Source: Setaria digitata
Lineage: Eukaryota > Nematoda > Chromadorea > Rhabditida > Setariidae
NCBI GenBank assembly: GCA_003640385.1
Contig: RCAB01000069.1
Span: forward strand, 1-64,000
Length of the DNA stretch: 64,000 nt
Direction of reading: 5' to 3'
Shown: positions 1-13,400 of the stretch, piece by piece
How the letters are laid out: each line of letters begins with the position of its first letter
Position numbering within the stretch: the first letter of the stretch is position 1
Notes under the pieces: generated by a model
What the model was told of the DNA's origin: nothing
Seen by the model: only the letters and a program-made list of their open reading frames with translations
The model's database searches: none
Position numbers and translations under genes: made by a program

Positions 1-467
1 CTTCGGCGGTTGCACTGAACCTTTTTTCTCCATCAATTTTTGGCGTTGCAGTGCTAAGTCCGGCCACATTTTTGGCCACAATTCTTTCACCATTTCTCAT
101 GAGTCCAGCTGTCTTGTCACCAGTAGCATTTTCCTCCCTTGTTCTATCACCAGTATCCCTCAGTCCTGCAGTTCTTAGTCCAGGCGCTTTAACACCTTCT
201 GTCTTGTCACCGAACTTATTGTCACCGGGCGTTGCGTCACCATCAGTACTTTCGCCACTTATTTTAAGCCCATTCGCCCTGAATCCTTTCCTCCTTTCAC
301 CATCCGCTCTCACCGCTGCCGTTGTAAGCCCATTTGCCATGTCGCCCTCTTTTTATTCTCCAAATTACATGTCTGCGCTTGTCTTGTCACCATATGCTTT
401 CTCCCCCTTATTCAACTCGACCGGCAAAGCGGTCACTTTACTGTTTTCGCCCAGCGTTGCCAGCTGA
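1..467 (+). CDS. MLT-10-like moulting-cycle protein, C-terminal exon (5' partial)
   Basis: The frame starting at base 3 is open from the window edge to a TGA at 465-467, so this is the 3' end of a gene that begins outside the window. The protein is almost entirely a short degenerate repeat built around L-S-P followed by two to four hydrophobic residues (for example VLSPVAFSS, VLSPSVLSP-like units), repeated about twenty times over some 150 residues. That L-S-P repeat tail is characteristic of the nematode MLT-10-like (moulting cycle) secreted protein family, which acts in cuticle replacement; the family domain upstream of the repeat is not visible here. No ATG is present in the visible part. 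The assignment rests on the repeat alone, so another L-S-P-rich cuticle or eggshell protein remains possible. Confidence 0.7.
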   Translation, partial: SAVALNLFSPSIFGVAVLSPATFLATILSPFLMSPAVLSPVAFSSLVLSPVSLSPAVLSPGALTPSVLSPNLLSPGVASPSVLSPLILSPFALNPFLLSPSALTAAVVSPFAMSPSFYSPNYMSALVLSPYAFSPLFNSTGKAVTLLFSPSVAS

Positions 468-597
468 TTGGATTTTCGTTGCCGATGGTACTGTCTGATA
501 TTCTGACATTTCCTTTCTATTTGGCACTCTTCTTTTACTTAAAAAAAAGAGAGGCGCTACTGTCGCAGAACTTCTTGTCGTTTGTTGTAAAATGCGA

Positions 598-603
598 AAT
601 AAA
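598..603 (+). terminator. AATAAA polyadenylation signal of the MLT-10-like gene
   Basis: A canonical AATAAA lies 131 bases after the stop codon of the preceding exon, on the same strand, in AT-rich sequence. The distance suits a nematode 3' UTR. Confidence 0.55.
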
Positions 604-3600
604 CTAAAATTATTCCATCAGCATTTTCAGCACTTTCCTAACACAAGATTAACATCAGAGGTATGAACTTGATAAGTGATTCAAACCCAAGGTGCACACA
701 TCTTTCTGGAACTTAAGTTGTCAAAGTGATGTTTCTCAGGAAGAGAAAGGAAAGACAACCTGGAAGGAAATGCCTAAATTCCTCCACTGCCAAAGTTCTG
801 GCAATGAACTTCAAAATAAATTGGCATGCCTCAAATAAGAGCATCTGAGCAGTGCCAATCATCCGATGCTGCTGGACTATTTGGCAGTCCATCCAAGTTT
901 ACTAATCTTCTCTGTTGCCGCAACTAAATTCGACATCAAATATAAATTGGTCCTTTCATCGTAACGCGCTGCTTTCATTCTGCTGGAGCTCACTTTTGTC
1001 ACCTCATGCTTCTGAAATCTGCGATCCTTGCTACAAACTGGCATTACCAGTGGAACCTTCTACACCTTTTCTTTCCCGTCACTTTCATTGCTCTTGTGTG
1101 CCTGAACTTCTTTCCGTTTAGCTGATAACAGTTTAATCCGATTCTCCCAACTTACACTAGTGATATCACTGAAGTGCAGTTCATTCAACAAGTCAGGTAA
1201 GTTTGGTGTATGCAATACACTTTACTCTGAAAAACTGACAGTTAAGCGTTAGTGATTAAAAGACATTTCAAAGGAGAGAGCGTCATCAAGGAATTTTTAA
1301 AGATTTCTAAACAGTAAGTTCCCTGATGTAAACAGTGCAGTAATTGTTTTATCGATAATTCCATTGCATTTAATTTATCCATGATAAATGATGATTTTAT
1401 GAACTCAGTATGGGATATTATTCATAGTTAATTCACTGATATGAGGAGTGGTGAATTAACCAGATATAATATGAAAATTGTGTCAACCATTTAAGCTTAG
1501 GTCCTAGGAGAGTTGGCGACTGCATAGATCGAATCAACCAAAGAGCCTAGGCCACCATTAATCGTATATTTGCACTTGTCTGACAAAAGCGGCTGTTGCA
1601 TGTAAGACTGAAGTGAAACCAACTTCAGCACGCCTTGCTGGTTTCTTCATTTTCACATCAAATTTTATGATTAGTCGAGGGGAACGAATTAGCATACTGA
1701 GATAAAATTAATGTAATTAAATCTGCTAAGATGATGATTAATAGCTAAAAGGAGAGTATCAGAGCTGATGAACCGTTTCAGTCTCGAGATTAGCAAACTG
1801 AAAGACAGACCATCGTTGATTGTGGGTGTTCCCTTCTACCCATAATATCACAATTGCATCTGACCGTTGGTCAGCGTTGACACCTACCATGTGTATTATA
1901 AATATATGAATGTCTGCCGCACAACTTAGAAGAGACGGTCTACGATAGATACGCTTGTATGGGTTGATACACTGGTAATCTTTTTAATTAATTTAGGATA
2001 ATTCCGAAAGAAAATTTTCCGTGCTAATATCACAGTTCTCCTCTTAAAAAGGCGACAATCCATTTTTCGATTTCATATTCGTTATTTTGAAATAATAATC
2101 TTCTAGCTTCCTCTTCCAATTCTTAACTTCCACTGCTTTTTTGTATTGCACTTCATTTCTTTGGAATATTTTTAACCGTAGTATATTTCAGGGTATTTAA
2201 GTATAAAATCTGACATGTTCCCGAAGTCTAATTTTAATTTCTTAAACTCTTTAGCCTACATAATAAATTTCGTTTTGTGCTTTCTGCTACAATTTTGAAA
2301 CTAGCTTGTCTTGTAAAAATAGCTTTAATGGATTATTAGCTCTCCAAACACAGTCATTCGAGCTCAGTTCTTTTCTTTTCTATGTTTATCATAATTTCTT
2401 ATCGCAGTTCCGTTATTATATTGTCATTCAAATAGTCCAGTCTACCCTTCATTCTGTGCTGTGTATAGAATTTCTGACAGTATAGAATTTCAGGAAAAAA
2501 GAAGGAGACTGAAAGAATTAAAACAACAGCAGGAATTTCCATCCTTGGGTAATAAAATATGCAGAAAATATGTTACAAAAAAAAACAAAAAAAAAAATTA
2601 CCTTTTGTCGTGAAGCCTTTCATAGTTGTCGAAATTACTCTTAAAAACGAATAAAAGAAGCTGGCACAAACGATATGATGTTGTTGACGTTGGCTTTTTA
2701 AGCACATTTCTTAAATTTATTTGAAGAATTGTGAAACTTTGTTGTTCATATTTTTCATTTGATTCTCTTATAGTATATTTAGAAATAATTTTTTCAAATG
2801 AAAAATGCCAAGCAGACAGCTTTATCGGACCTAGCGCAAGAATAAGCATCAGGCCTTCTATCCGGTTCTATCCACATTTCCTTCATCACCCATTTCAGCA
2901 CGAATTTTAGGGAATCCTCATCCTAAGCTCTCTATGTTTGTAATCCAATCCGTTTTTCCAGCATTCCATGTAAATCTCTCTGATTAAAATAAGAATATGC
3001 TATCTACCAATTAGAAAACTGCTCTTTTATAGTAACTAAGTCCTTCTTTGGAAGGACAGAAGGATAAAACAACTTGAGCGGACTACGGTGTATGAATGTC
3101 ATCCTGAAAATGCACTCGCATCATTTCATTTTCATCGTCAGAATCACATTATTTTCCTTCAGGCTCATAGAGCAAATCTTCAGACGATATAAGCGCATTT
3201 CCAAAACGTAGAATCGAAGTTCCTCTAATTAGTCGTTAAGCATTAACAAAAAAAGAACTTTTATTTACTTAGCTAACGATGCTTCGATCATTTAGAAATA
3301 TTCTGCCGATGTGTTAAAGTATACTGTGAAACTTTTTTCTACTTATTCAGTGGAGCTGTAAATATTTATGTCCTTTATTGGAAATAAAATAAAGAGAATA
3401 AATTCTCACTTCAAAAAAAAATTTGAATGACTGTGCAAATCAGCAAATCTCCATTTCCAGCTTAATCAGAACGCTGCTTAATTGTGGTCACTTAAGAACT
3501 ACGACTATGAAACAGTATGTTACTTTGCTTCTTCTCAAAATGGAACGCTTCAGCTGCTTGTATGAAAAACTTATTCAAATCAAGAATTTAATACTTCCTT

Positions 3601-4960
3601 TAAGAGCAATAATATCGTCATTTATTGTATTTTTGAATATTTAAGACCGAATGACAAGCTGTGTTCCATCAACAAAGCAAGTGGCGATCTATGCTGACTG
3701 CTTTACTTCCATCACAATAGCATTTTATCATTAAAAAAGTTGTCTCAAAGTTCAATAAAGGCAACACAAGTTGCTTTACTTCCTTCTTTCTCCAAATCAT
3801 TCATTTTCTTTTTTCCTATAAAAAATGGAATGTTTCCTGCATAATTTTAATTTCCTTTATTTAACATTCAGTCGTTCCAGCTCTAGTTACATATTGCTTG
3901 ATTCTCACAAACTCGAAGCTATAAACATTTTCTCATTTTAAAAATCGATTTTTTTTTTTTTTTTTCAAAACGGAAGCACTGTGATAGGGATTTTCTGAAA
4001 ATTTTAGAACTTTTCAAGCAAATTTCCAGTTGATTATTTACAGAACAGTAATATCTGCCATACCAACTATATGTTTTTCATGCATATGTGTTTGTTTTTT
4101 ATAATTGTGCTTTTCAAACATAGATTCCACAAAATTTAAATAGCTATTGAGAAGACGACTCGAATAAAATATTAAATGCACGTCGAAAGTTAACTATATT
4201 GAATTCTAATTACACTCAAAAAATAAAAAGTTATACTAATTACAACAGATTTCAGTATTTTCGACATTCACCGTTCCTCATTTAGCTAATCAAGTTATCA
4301 AAGTGCAGCTTAATTAATTATCCGAATTAAATTATTTACTATCAACTTTTTTTTCCTATCATTTCAAAGCTCTGCAAAAAAAAATCTTTGATTCAAACAA
4401 GAACTGAATTCCAATAATGACTATTGAATTTATCAGCAAGAGTTGTTGAGTAAAAACAATATATGAAAGATGCGATTGTATGAGACAAAAAAAAAACATT
4501 TTGTAAAAGAAAATTGGAATGTAAGTGCCCACTGAAAATTTTTTTTAATCCCACAGATTAGACTGATGTAGAAATACTAAATCATAATATTTATTCACTA
4601 ATCACTGTGACAGTATTCAATTAGAAGTGTCGACTAACAAGACGAAGTTTGCCTATAAAGTTTAATTTGGCAAGTATTTTATATGTATTTATCTATAATT
4701 TCATGCTAGGCATTTGTCTAATAAATAATGATTGACAAGTATATTAATGATGTATTTTTAAAATTTTAATGTTTAAGCTTCTTTGTAACCTTATAAACAT
4801 TTCAAGGTTGTAAAATGTTGATAATAATCATGTTTACAGATTGTTAAGAATAACCTCGAATAACCTCTTTTATTCATCCAAAAGACTCCCATCTTAAAAT
4901 CTTCCGGAAGCATTCAAATCTTAGCTAAATGTGTTGCTTCAAGAATAAACGAACTGAAAT

Positions 4961-5555
4961 ATCACTGAATATGCTTTAAAGGGCTTCGGTCAGACTTTTT
5001 GACATTTTTTTTTCTTTGAAAACCTTTACGGCTTTGAGAAAGTAACACTAACAATTAGCTTAGAAGTACCATAAAAATTTTTGCTTTTTTCAAATCACCA
5101 TTTCGATATTAAGTAGTCGAAATCTATTAAAACTACACCGAATGACAGGAATTGAATATTTTTAACAAAAGATGATCTTCTTTCGCACTGTCTTCCTCAT
5201 TTGACTACTTACCATCAAGAAATTATCATTACTCCTGTCGTACACTATAACTATTTCAGCACACCTTTAAAAAGATAATTGAATGATAATTATAATTTGA
5301 TAATTAAACTGTGTTATTTTTTTCTGTAATGAATAACTGATAACGTTTGGAAATGTTAGTCGCAGAGCACGAAAAACAATTTGTTCAAGTATTATGATTT
5401 GCATATATAACCCATCCTGAATTGATGTATCTGTTACTCAATCAATGTTCTGTTTATCATATTCCATCATGAAGCAACACTTATCACTTTATACTTCTGT
5501 TCACATTATCAGCCTATCACTGAATATGCTTCAAAGAGCTTCCGTCAGACTTCCT
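4961..5555. repeat. Diverged 40-bp direct repeat pair (4961-5000 and 5516-5555)
   Basis: Both copies begin ATCACTGAATATGCTT and continue through AAAG-GGCTTC(G/C)GTCAGACTT with about four to six mismatches. Copies are about 555 bases apart. Neither lies in a recognised gene. They may be remnants of one dispersed element. Confidence 0.6.
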
Positions 5556-6135
5556 TAAACTATCGCTTCCTTTCTGTTCAAACAACAATATTTTGCAAAT
5601 TCAATGTTTTTGTTAGGAATTGATGCTTGCCTTTGGTACAGAAATTAATAAATGATATTTTTTTCTCTCATGCTAAACTGATTATTTTCCAATCTGAAAT
5701 CTTTCTTTATGAAAACTTGAGAAATTCCCGTCTCGTTTTCTTTTATGTGCCAGGCTTGGCCATTATTTATTTGCATCTACACATCTAGATTGAACTATTC
5801 TGAAATTCTTTCTTCCTCATTTTGATTACAGAACAACTCATATTGCTATTTCCTTCCGCTATATTTGCTTTTTATTACTTCTTCCAACCTACTACTGACA
5901 ACCCCCTTCTTTTTTATCGGATATCAGTAAACTTCATAATTAGAATGTTTGATAATTTTTTTATGGTAAATAGATTCAGACAGCGATATGAAGGAAATCA
6001 AAGATATCTTGCAGAAGTTGGCGCTATCTTTTGAACTGATCAAATTTCTCAAAGGATTTTGCTTATTGAAATGTAGCATACTGTCAATTTTAGAACTTAT
6101 TTTTAAAACTTGACATATTGAAGAGAGAAAGAATG

Positions 6136-6243
6136 GAAATGGCAGCATTCTGGATCTGTGGATCCAGAATGCTGCCATTTCGAGCCACAAATGAATTTAA
6201 CTTTCCTATGACTCTATTTGTGGATTCAGAATGCTGCCATTTC
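6136..6243. repeat. Perfect 21-bp hairpin plus third copy; MITE-like
   Basis: Bases 6136-6156 are the exact reverse complement of 6161-6181, with a four-base loop. The right arm with its loop bases (6157-6181) is repeated with one mismatch at 6219-6243. Purine-rich sequence left of the first arm (GAGAAAG) has a complementary CTTTCTC just right of the third copy, so the first and third copies form a longer imperfect inverted repeat of about 110 bases. No ORF is involved. Confidence 0.75.
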
Positions 6244-9200
6244 CTCACCTTTCTCTTTTTAATCTATATAAAATGAATAACATCATCAATAAATCATTTT
6301 GCAAATAAAATATCTAAATGTTTCTCTAATTTTAGGTGTACTAAGATTACTAGAAATAAATAGTAGAGACTGCATAGAATTCTAGAAATTCAATCGCGCT
6401 ATTCCTAACTATAAAATGTCATTGAGACTAGAATATTTCTGCACGCTTAAAGATAGTTATTTACTACCTTTAGATTTCTCCTTACCTGAACAAAGCATGT
6501 ATTCAGGATAATTTGTGATGCAAAAAGAGGAAAATATATGTGTCGAAGAGACAATACTTTCCTATTGTAGCAGTTCTATTCATCTCGGGAAAATCTCGAG
6601 GAAGAAGTCGATTAAGAAATAAATAATAATAGCATCTATTAACGAAATGCACAGCCAAATATTTGGAAATACAATAATTAGAAAGGCAAATGACATGAAA
6701 AATTTCCCACTGTGTTCCGATTTTCTATCCCAGATTGATTTTTCAATTTTTTAAATTATGTAGCCGTCCTCTATCCTCTCCTGTTAGTCCGATTACCATA
6801 TCAATGATAAATATTATTATAATATTCCAAACTGTCCGCTAATTATATAGCTGCTAGAAATCTTCATAAACTGAAAAAAAAAAAAAATGCAGTAAAGAGT
6901 AAATATAACAATTCCTCATCTAACAGCACCATTCACTAATATTCTATTTACATTTCAATTATTGTCCTTACCTCCAATTTACTGGCACATTTACATACCT
7001 CACTTTTATTTTCGTGTTACGTCGAATTTAAAAAATAAAATTGTAATTTTTGACTACTTTGTACTTAGATCTCCAGAAATGAAAGCATCATCTAGTTTGT
7101 AGAGTTTAATTAATGAAGTTTATTGCAACAGTATATTTAGAAAGCACTATTGTAAAAATGGGGATTGGAGAAGTAAGCGTAGTAAGAAAACAAATGGGAA
7201 CACCAAACGAGCAATTGCAGAAACAAATAGTTGAATAAATGAAGCAATAATTTTTTAGACTTTCTCAGGCTGATTAGGCGGATTCGTACATTGCGAAATA
7301 GAAGTAATTTTTGTTATAATGAGCGTTCAGAAGCCAAGCAGTTCATTACTATCCCTTTAAGGAGTATTCACAGTGTCAATTACTGTTTTTCTAGTTAACA
7401 AAGCTTGGTTAATTGTTACATCTAACTGTTTCAGGTTTCATCTATTCATTGTTACTGTCGTTAGTTTTCCACCGGTCATAAACAATCATAAACAATTAAC
7501 AATTAAGCTAGTAATTACTATTAATTATTACAAGCATCGTTTTATCGAAGATGTTGTGTCATCTTATTGCTATTTCACTAACAACCTTCATTATATGTCC
7601 TTCCTGTCGCTCACTTCTATGGCTTTAAAATAAATTGCTTAACAACTATAATGATCACCTTCAAGCAGTTAATATCTTTTGCGAGATAACGAGGTAGTCA
7701 AGAAATACAATTGGAGTAAGAGACTTAGAACAACGGACTCCGTAGCAAAATGTAATAGTAAATCATCTTTCTGTTCCCAGCATTCTAATATGTCCATTTT
7801 TTTTAGAATGATTGTTCCGTCTATCATAAATTCCATTAAATGATATTTGGCAATTGAAAATATTTAAGTTCAGTTTTCTAATTTGCTCGGTTGATTCATA
7901 ATTGTGACGAATTTTACTGAGTCTCTTCTTCTCAATTAAACTTTGAACCGTCTAAGTTCACATAATAAAATAACTGAAAGCCATGTTCAAATCCCGAAGA
8001 TTGAGAAAGAAGGAAAAGGTGATTAGAAGAAGAAAGAAAGCTTCTCCTTTTTTTTGAGCCGATCTTTTGTACATGTTCAACTCATTAAAAATTCGATTCA
8101 GCACACTTAGCACTAATTCTTCAATATTCACTAAATTCCGCATTTCAGGCAGTTATCAATAAGCAAGCTTTCGACATTGCTAAACTGATTTTATCAGTGA
8201 ATAGTTTTTTTCTAGAGAATATGATAAATAGACCGGTTCTTGTTAAAAGTCTGCATATTTCGAAACTTTCTCTTTATCGACGATTTCTTGTGAGTGCCTT
8301 ATCCAAGGAATTAATTCCTTCACATTAAAAACTTCAAAAGAAATGACGTGGATGAACCTAAACCAATCATTTCTCATCAAACAGTGCTTCAAGCTACCAC
8401 TCGTGGCAAGAGTTGAATTATTGGCCGATGAAATCTGGTCCCTCAGATTTAAAATAACCCACTGATCTCATTAAACTTGCACCGTTGGCTCTATTCATCT
8501 TCTGGTTTCTCTTGTTATCTGTTGTGAGAAGACAAACTTATTCCTTCTCTTCTGAAGACGAAGGATAATTTTTATTAACATCATTAATATCGTGTAATTA
8601 ATTGCTATTAATACTGCTAGTGCACAATATTACAGTCATTTTTATTTCTGTGGTTTATCACTGCATTTTTATCATTATCATATTGCATGGATTTTTCTAA
8701 TTTACACTGAAAATGAAAGATGTTTCTGCAAACTATTGCTTATGTTAAATTCAGTATGTAATGGTTTCTGCTAATTTCTCATTTATGACAAATGTTTTCA
8801 GCATCACAACAATTATTGGCTTTTTAAGGTCAATTAATTAAAACCGTCTAAATAATTATGCTTTCTCATCTCCAAGTAAATTTTCCTTTCGAAAGTTCAT
8901 TTTATTCTTATTTTGCTCCAATAAAAAAAGGCCATCGTCACTCACAGCTAAGTTTTCTTTCCTTGGAAATGTAAAGGTTTGTGTGGACCAAGTCAGTAAT
9001 ATAAAAAAGTGAATCATGGAATCATGGAAACATTAAAGACCAATGAATGGTTAAGTTAGATGATAAGCAGTATTTTAGATAATGCTCGGATTATTTTCTG
9101 AAGCGAAAGTGAACAAGTGAGGATCGTGACACGGATGTAAGTGTAGCACACTGTGGGGCTTGCTTCAGTAATCCAATCAACCACCACCTGCTTCATTTTT

Positions 9201-10413
9201 ATTTACAGTTCATTGCTTCCATCACTTCATCGAATGGGAGAAACAGGGTGAGGAAGAAAAGGGTAGCCGAATGTGTGACAAATAAGTGAGTGTAATGTGT
9301 GGTCTGATGAGAGATGCTTCTTGGGATTAAAAAACAGAATGAAAAATTGAAAAGAACAGTGAGAATTTCAGGCGGTGCTTGAATTTCGCAATTCCACTTT
9401 TAATTTCTTTCTAGACGACCTAAATACTTTAGAATCCGATCTTCACTGCTATTTCAATCAAAGTTTCCTTCTCTCAAAAATTTACTCCATGCAAAATTTG
9501 ATATAAAGGCATTTTTGTTCGCTAGCTCACAAAAAACTTCGCTTTCTATCAGAAGTCCATTAGTATGTGAAATTTGCAGAAGGCACAAGTGTTTTAGAAG
9601 TTATTTGCTGTGCAAGAATTAAACTTTCCAGTGGAAATAAAATGTATGGATGATTGATGGTAACAGGAGTAGACGAAATAAATTTCCTGATTATAATCCT
9701 TTATCGTCAGTGAGCTGCTCCTATTGACTGTTCCTATCGCCAAAACCAGTGGGATTTCCGGTATGCATTGAAAAAATGATAATGTTTACCTGCAGTCTAG
9801 CCATTTCAAATCTTTTAACCTGAGTCAGGATTTACCTAAATCACCTTTTATCACGTCACATTCTCGGAAGGCAATGTAACATTCACATGCTATGCTACTC
9901 TCAAAGTTTACTTTTATTCGTAATTCAGACCCTTACAATCAACAGGTACATCAGGCCATGAACAAATATGTCCTACAATGTCAATAATTGTTTGTATGCG
10001 TTTCTCTACAACAGTTATCGAATTTTTAATGAATAGAAGTCGCGTGCTACATATCTTTTGAACAAATAATTTGTTGAATATACATCAAATTTAAAATTTA
10101 ATTAAAGGAAACTTTTCCAACTGATTTCCAATGTAGTTCATGCTAATAATTCCTATTGTTTTAAGACCTAAAACTTTTTCAGCAACTGATTCACCTTGCT
10201 CATTTGATTATCTATCTGACCTGTCATCCGATTCTAAATCCCCATCTTATACTAAACACCGTGCAATTTATGGCCTCAGATAACCTGCTGACTGCCTTTT
10301 CCATACATTCTGATACTCTTCATTTGCAGATTCTGTACTATTGCGTGGAGACCATTTCTAGGAGACGTTTTTTTTTTCAATTAAATCTCTTAAAAGTGCT
10401 AGCATTAATCAAA

Positions 10414-13400
10414 ATGCCGAGAATTGCCGGAGAGAAGAAAAATTGCAGCGCGATTCTAGCTAGTATAAGACAACTTTATAGTAATTCTAATATTAATTGT
10501 ATTGTGCGGCCGGTATGGATTATTGCCATATTTTCATCACTGATGAATTCCGTACAGGCAGATACAAATTGCACTGAAAAAGAATCCATCGAAAACTGTG
10601 TTGATGGCATGATTATCCCTATTTGGTAAGTTCCACTATGTTACACTTATTGAGTTCTCTTAAAGACCTTTGGTTCGGAGAAGATAATAAGAAACTAAAT
10701 TGTGTTAAAATTAAAAATTTGATTACTCAGATCTACCAACTAAACTTTTGGATAATTAAAAGCAATGTTCCATTGTATTTGGTAGGAACCATGTAAAAGA
10801 ATTTTATTCCTTTATTGGAAATCTTTACTTGGTTAAAGCACTGAGAAGAGCACTACAACGAAATACTCCTAGTAAGACCAAGCTTAAACTAAATCATAAA
10901 AAAGACTATAGTCGGAGGAGTATTGGCAATTTTCAACTTGGATAATATTTACGAAAACTTAAAAACCGGAACTAATGACACCAAATATTCATTTTAAAAA
11001 TTTCTTCTTTTCCTAATATTTTTCATTTTAAAATTTATGAAAACTTCAATTTTCTAAGATTTTGAAACTTTAATTTCCGAAAAGAAAAATATTGTGATTT
11101 ATTAACGCTGCAAGTAATCAATTCTAAATCAAACTGAAAATGAAACGAATAATATCTTTATAGTGAAATGAAAAATATTAAGAATATCAGTACAAGAAAA
11201 AACTTTGTTACAGGCGTCCATTTCTGCATCTAAGTATTGGAGATCGCATATTTCGCGGTGTAGTGTTCTTTCTGGTGATTGCATATTTCTTTCTAGGTGT
11301 ATCTATCCTTGCCGATCGGTTCATGTCATCTATCGAAGTTATTACCAGGTAAAAGTCTTTTATTTAGAAATTGTTACGAAGATTAGCTATCAATTGAATC
11401 ATTTTCTTTATTCTTCAGCATCTAATTTCAAATCAGAAAAAAGACAGAAGTATATTTTATGTTGCAATGGCAATGTTTTCCAGACTCAAAATTGGAATTG
11501 AATAAAATTTATTTTCTCCAAAAGTTTTTAACAGTGGGAGATTTTAGCATGGAGAGGACACTATATATTAAAAGACCAGGCTTGGAATCGCTGAAAGTTA
11601 AAGTAAGAATATGGAATGATACCGTCAGCAACCTTACGCTAATGGCGCTTGGTTAGTAGTTTAATCGAATTTGTTAATAGTTTTGTTTTTTTTTTTCGAA
11701 TTGAAGTTTTTCAAAATACTTTAGTTATATTTCACAAAACTTTCATAATTTTCCCTAAAAGTATGACAAAATGAACACATTTTGGAATAAAAAAGGCTCT
11801 TCACCAATCAACAATCATTCCATTGTCACACTTGGCGATAATAATCTTGAAAGTATCTGTTCACTGTTAAATCTGAAAAATGAGACAGAAACATACTAAG
11901 CACTCTTAAGTAAATCAAATCAAGTCTTCCACAAGAAAGTTGGAAATGGAGGATATAATGAGGAAAAAGAGGTCTTTATTTACTCAGATTACTGCTGAAG
12001 TAAAAGAAGTGCTGTTTGTCTACGATCGGGATGGATTTGTTTGTAAAACAGTTGAGAATATAAAGTGATTTCATCTGTTCACACCACAAATTCCTCATCT
12101 TTCACTTTGTTGCAATTTCAAGAGAAGTAAAACAGTTTGAATAATTTGAAATAAGTATATTTCACTTGGTAAATTTACAAAAAGAAAATCTAAATCTTCT
12201 TCACTGCTACAATCGTAATTTTATCACCGTTCCGTTATAGCGAGAAAAGTTCCATCGTTCACTGATATTCAATCACATATAAGAATGTTAATAATGGTGA
12301 TTAAAATAGCAGTTATTAAAATAATAACAAAGCTACATCTTAAAAATCCAGAATTCTTTTGACCACAACATGTTGCATCTTTTTTTTCAGGGTCATCAGC
12401 GCCTGAAATTCTCTTGTCTATTATCGAGGTAAAAAATAAATTAATATTAATTTTCCTTTTTCCATAAGTTTTTCTTCTTTTTTTTGTATCAATATTTATT
12501 TGCCGTAGAGAAATTCACCGGGATTCATTCCGGTATTAATTGATTTTTGACATTTGCTTCAATTAGTGGAACATCAATAGGGTCACTGTAGGTAATAGGA
12601 AAAGGTTTCAATGCGGGTGATTTGGGACCAAACACCATTGTTGGCTCAGCAGCATTCAACTTATTCATGATTATTGCCATATGTGTAGTGGCTGTACCAA
12701 ACGGCGAAGTTCGGAGACAGAAGCATTTGGATGTATTTTGTGTCACAGCAGCTTGGTAAGTCACTAGTGCCTCTAAATACTCTCCCTTACAATCTAGCTG
12801 AAAGTTCTTTTTTTGTTAGTGATTTAAAAGTAAGTGGAAAGGAATTTGTCTAGGTAATGCTAATATAGTTAAGACTGAAGTCAGTTATGTGCAATATATC
12901 ATCCCAGTAATCAGAATTTCATCTTTTTTCGTCCTAAAAATTTTTGTTATTAATTAATTTATTTAGGTCTTTGTTTGCCTATATTTGGATGTTCTTGATA
13001 TTGTCAGTATTTTCACCGGGTATCATCGAAATATGGGAAGGTTTTCTAACATTTCTGTTTTTTCCAGTTACGGTTTTAACTGCCTACATAGCTGACATCA
13101 AAATCATACAGGTTTTTTTTTGAAAATAATGAATGATAATTTCGTAGTTCGAGCTTCAGTAATTATTATTACTTAACTAAGCTCTATCTTCTACATTTTT
13201 TTTGTATCTGATACTGTTATTAATTTTAAACATTTCTCAAATGCCTAAATTATGATAAATAAAATTAGCTATAACTGATCCCGCTGTAAAAGCTTTCAAA
13301 TTAGAAATTTTAATATATTTTGTTCGTAATTACAGAGGCGTTTTATACCATACCGTTATCGGCGAACATCTCACGGACTTATTGCAACAGAAGGAGAAGA

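Larger units (their letters stand above)
604..10329. other. Gene-poor AT-rich intergenic region
   Basis: Nearly 10 kb with frequent stops in all frames. Open stretches such as 915-1121, 7373-7633 and 7958-8143 have no recognisable domain, no flanking phase-consistent exons and AT-driven composition, so I do not call genes. It holds a hairpin/repeat cluster near 6.1-6.25 kb and a diverged 40-bp direct repeat at 4961/5516. The last part presumably carries the promoter of the downstream exchanger gene. Confidence 0.6.

Noticed and set aside
7373..7633. 86-codon plus-strand open frame in the gene-poor region.
   Set aside because: Amino-acid content follows AT-rich base composition, no domain, and no splice-consistent neighbours.
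10204..10413. Upstream in-frame extension of the exchanger N-terminus, including an ATG at 10270.
   Set aside because: A strong acceptor at 10328-10329 lies between it and the chosen ATG, and the extension reads as AT-driven sequence without signal-peptide character.
12525..12764. Minus-strand open frame of 79 codons.
   Set aside because: Shadow of exchanger exon 5 on the plus strand, which has conserved alpha-1 repeat sequence.
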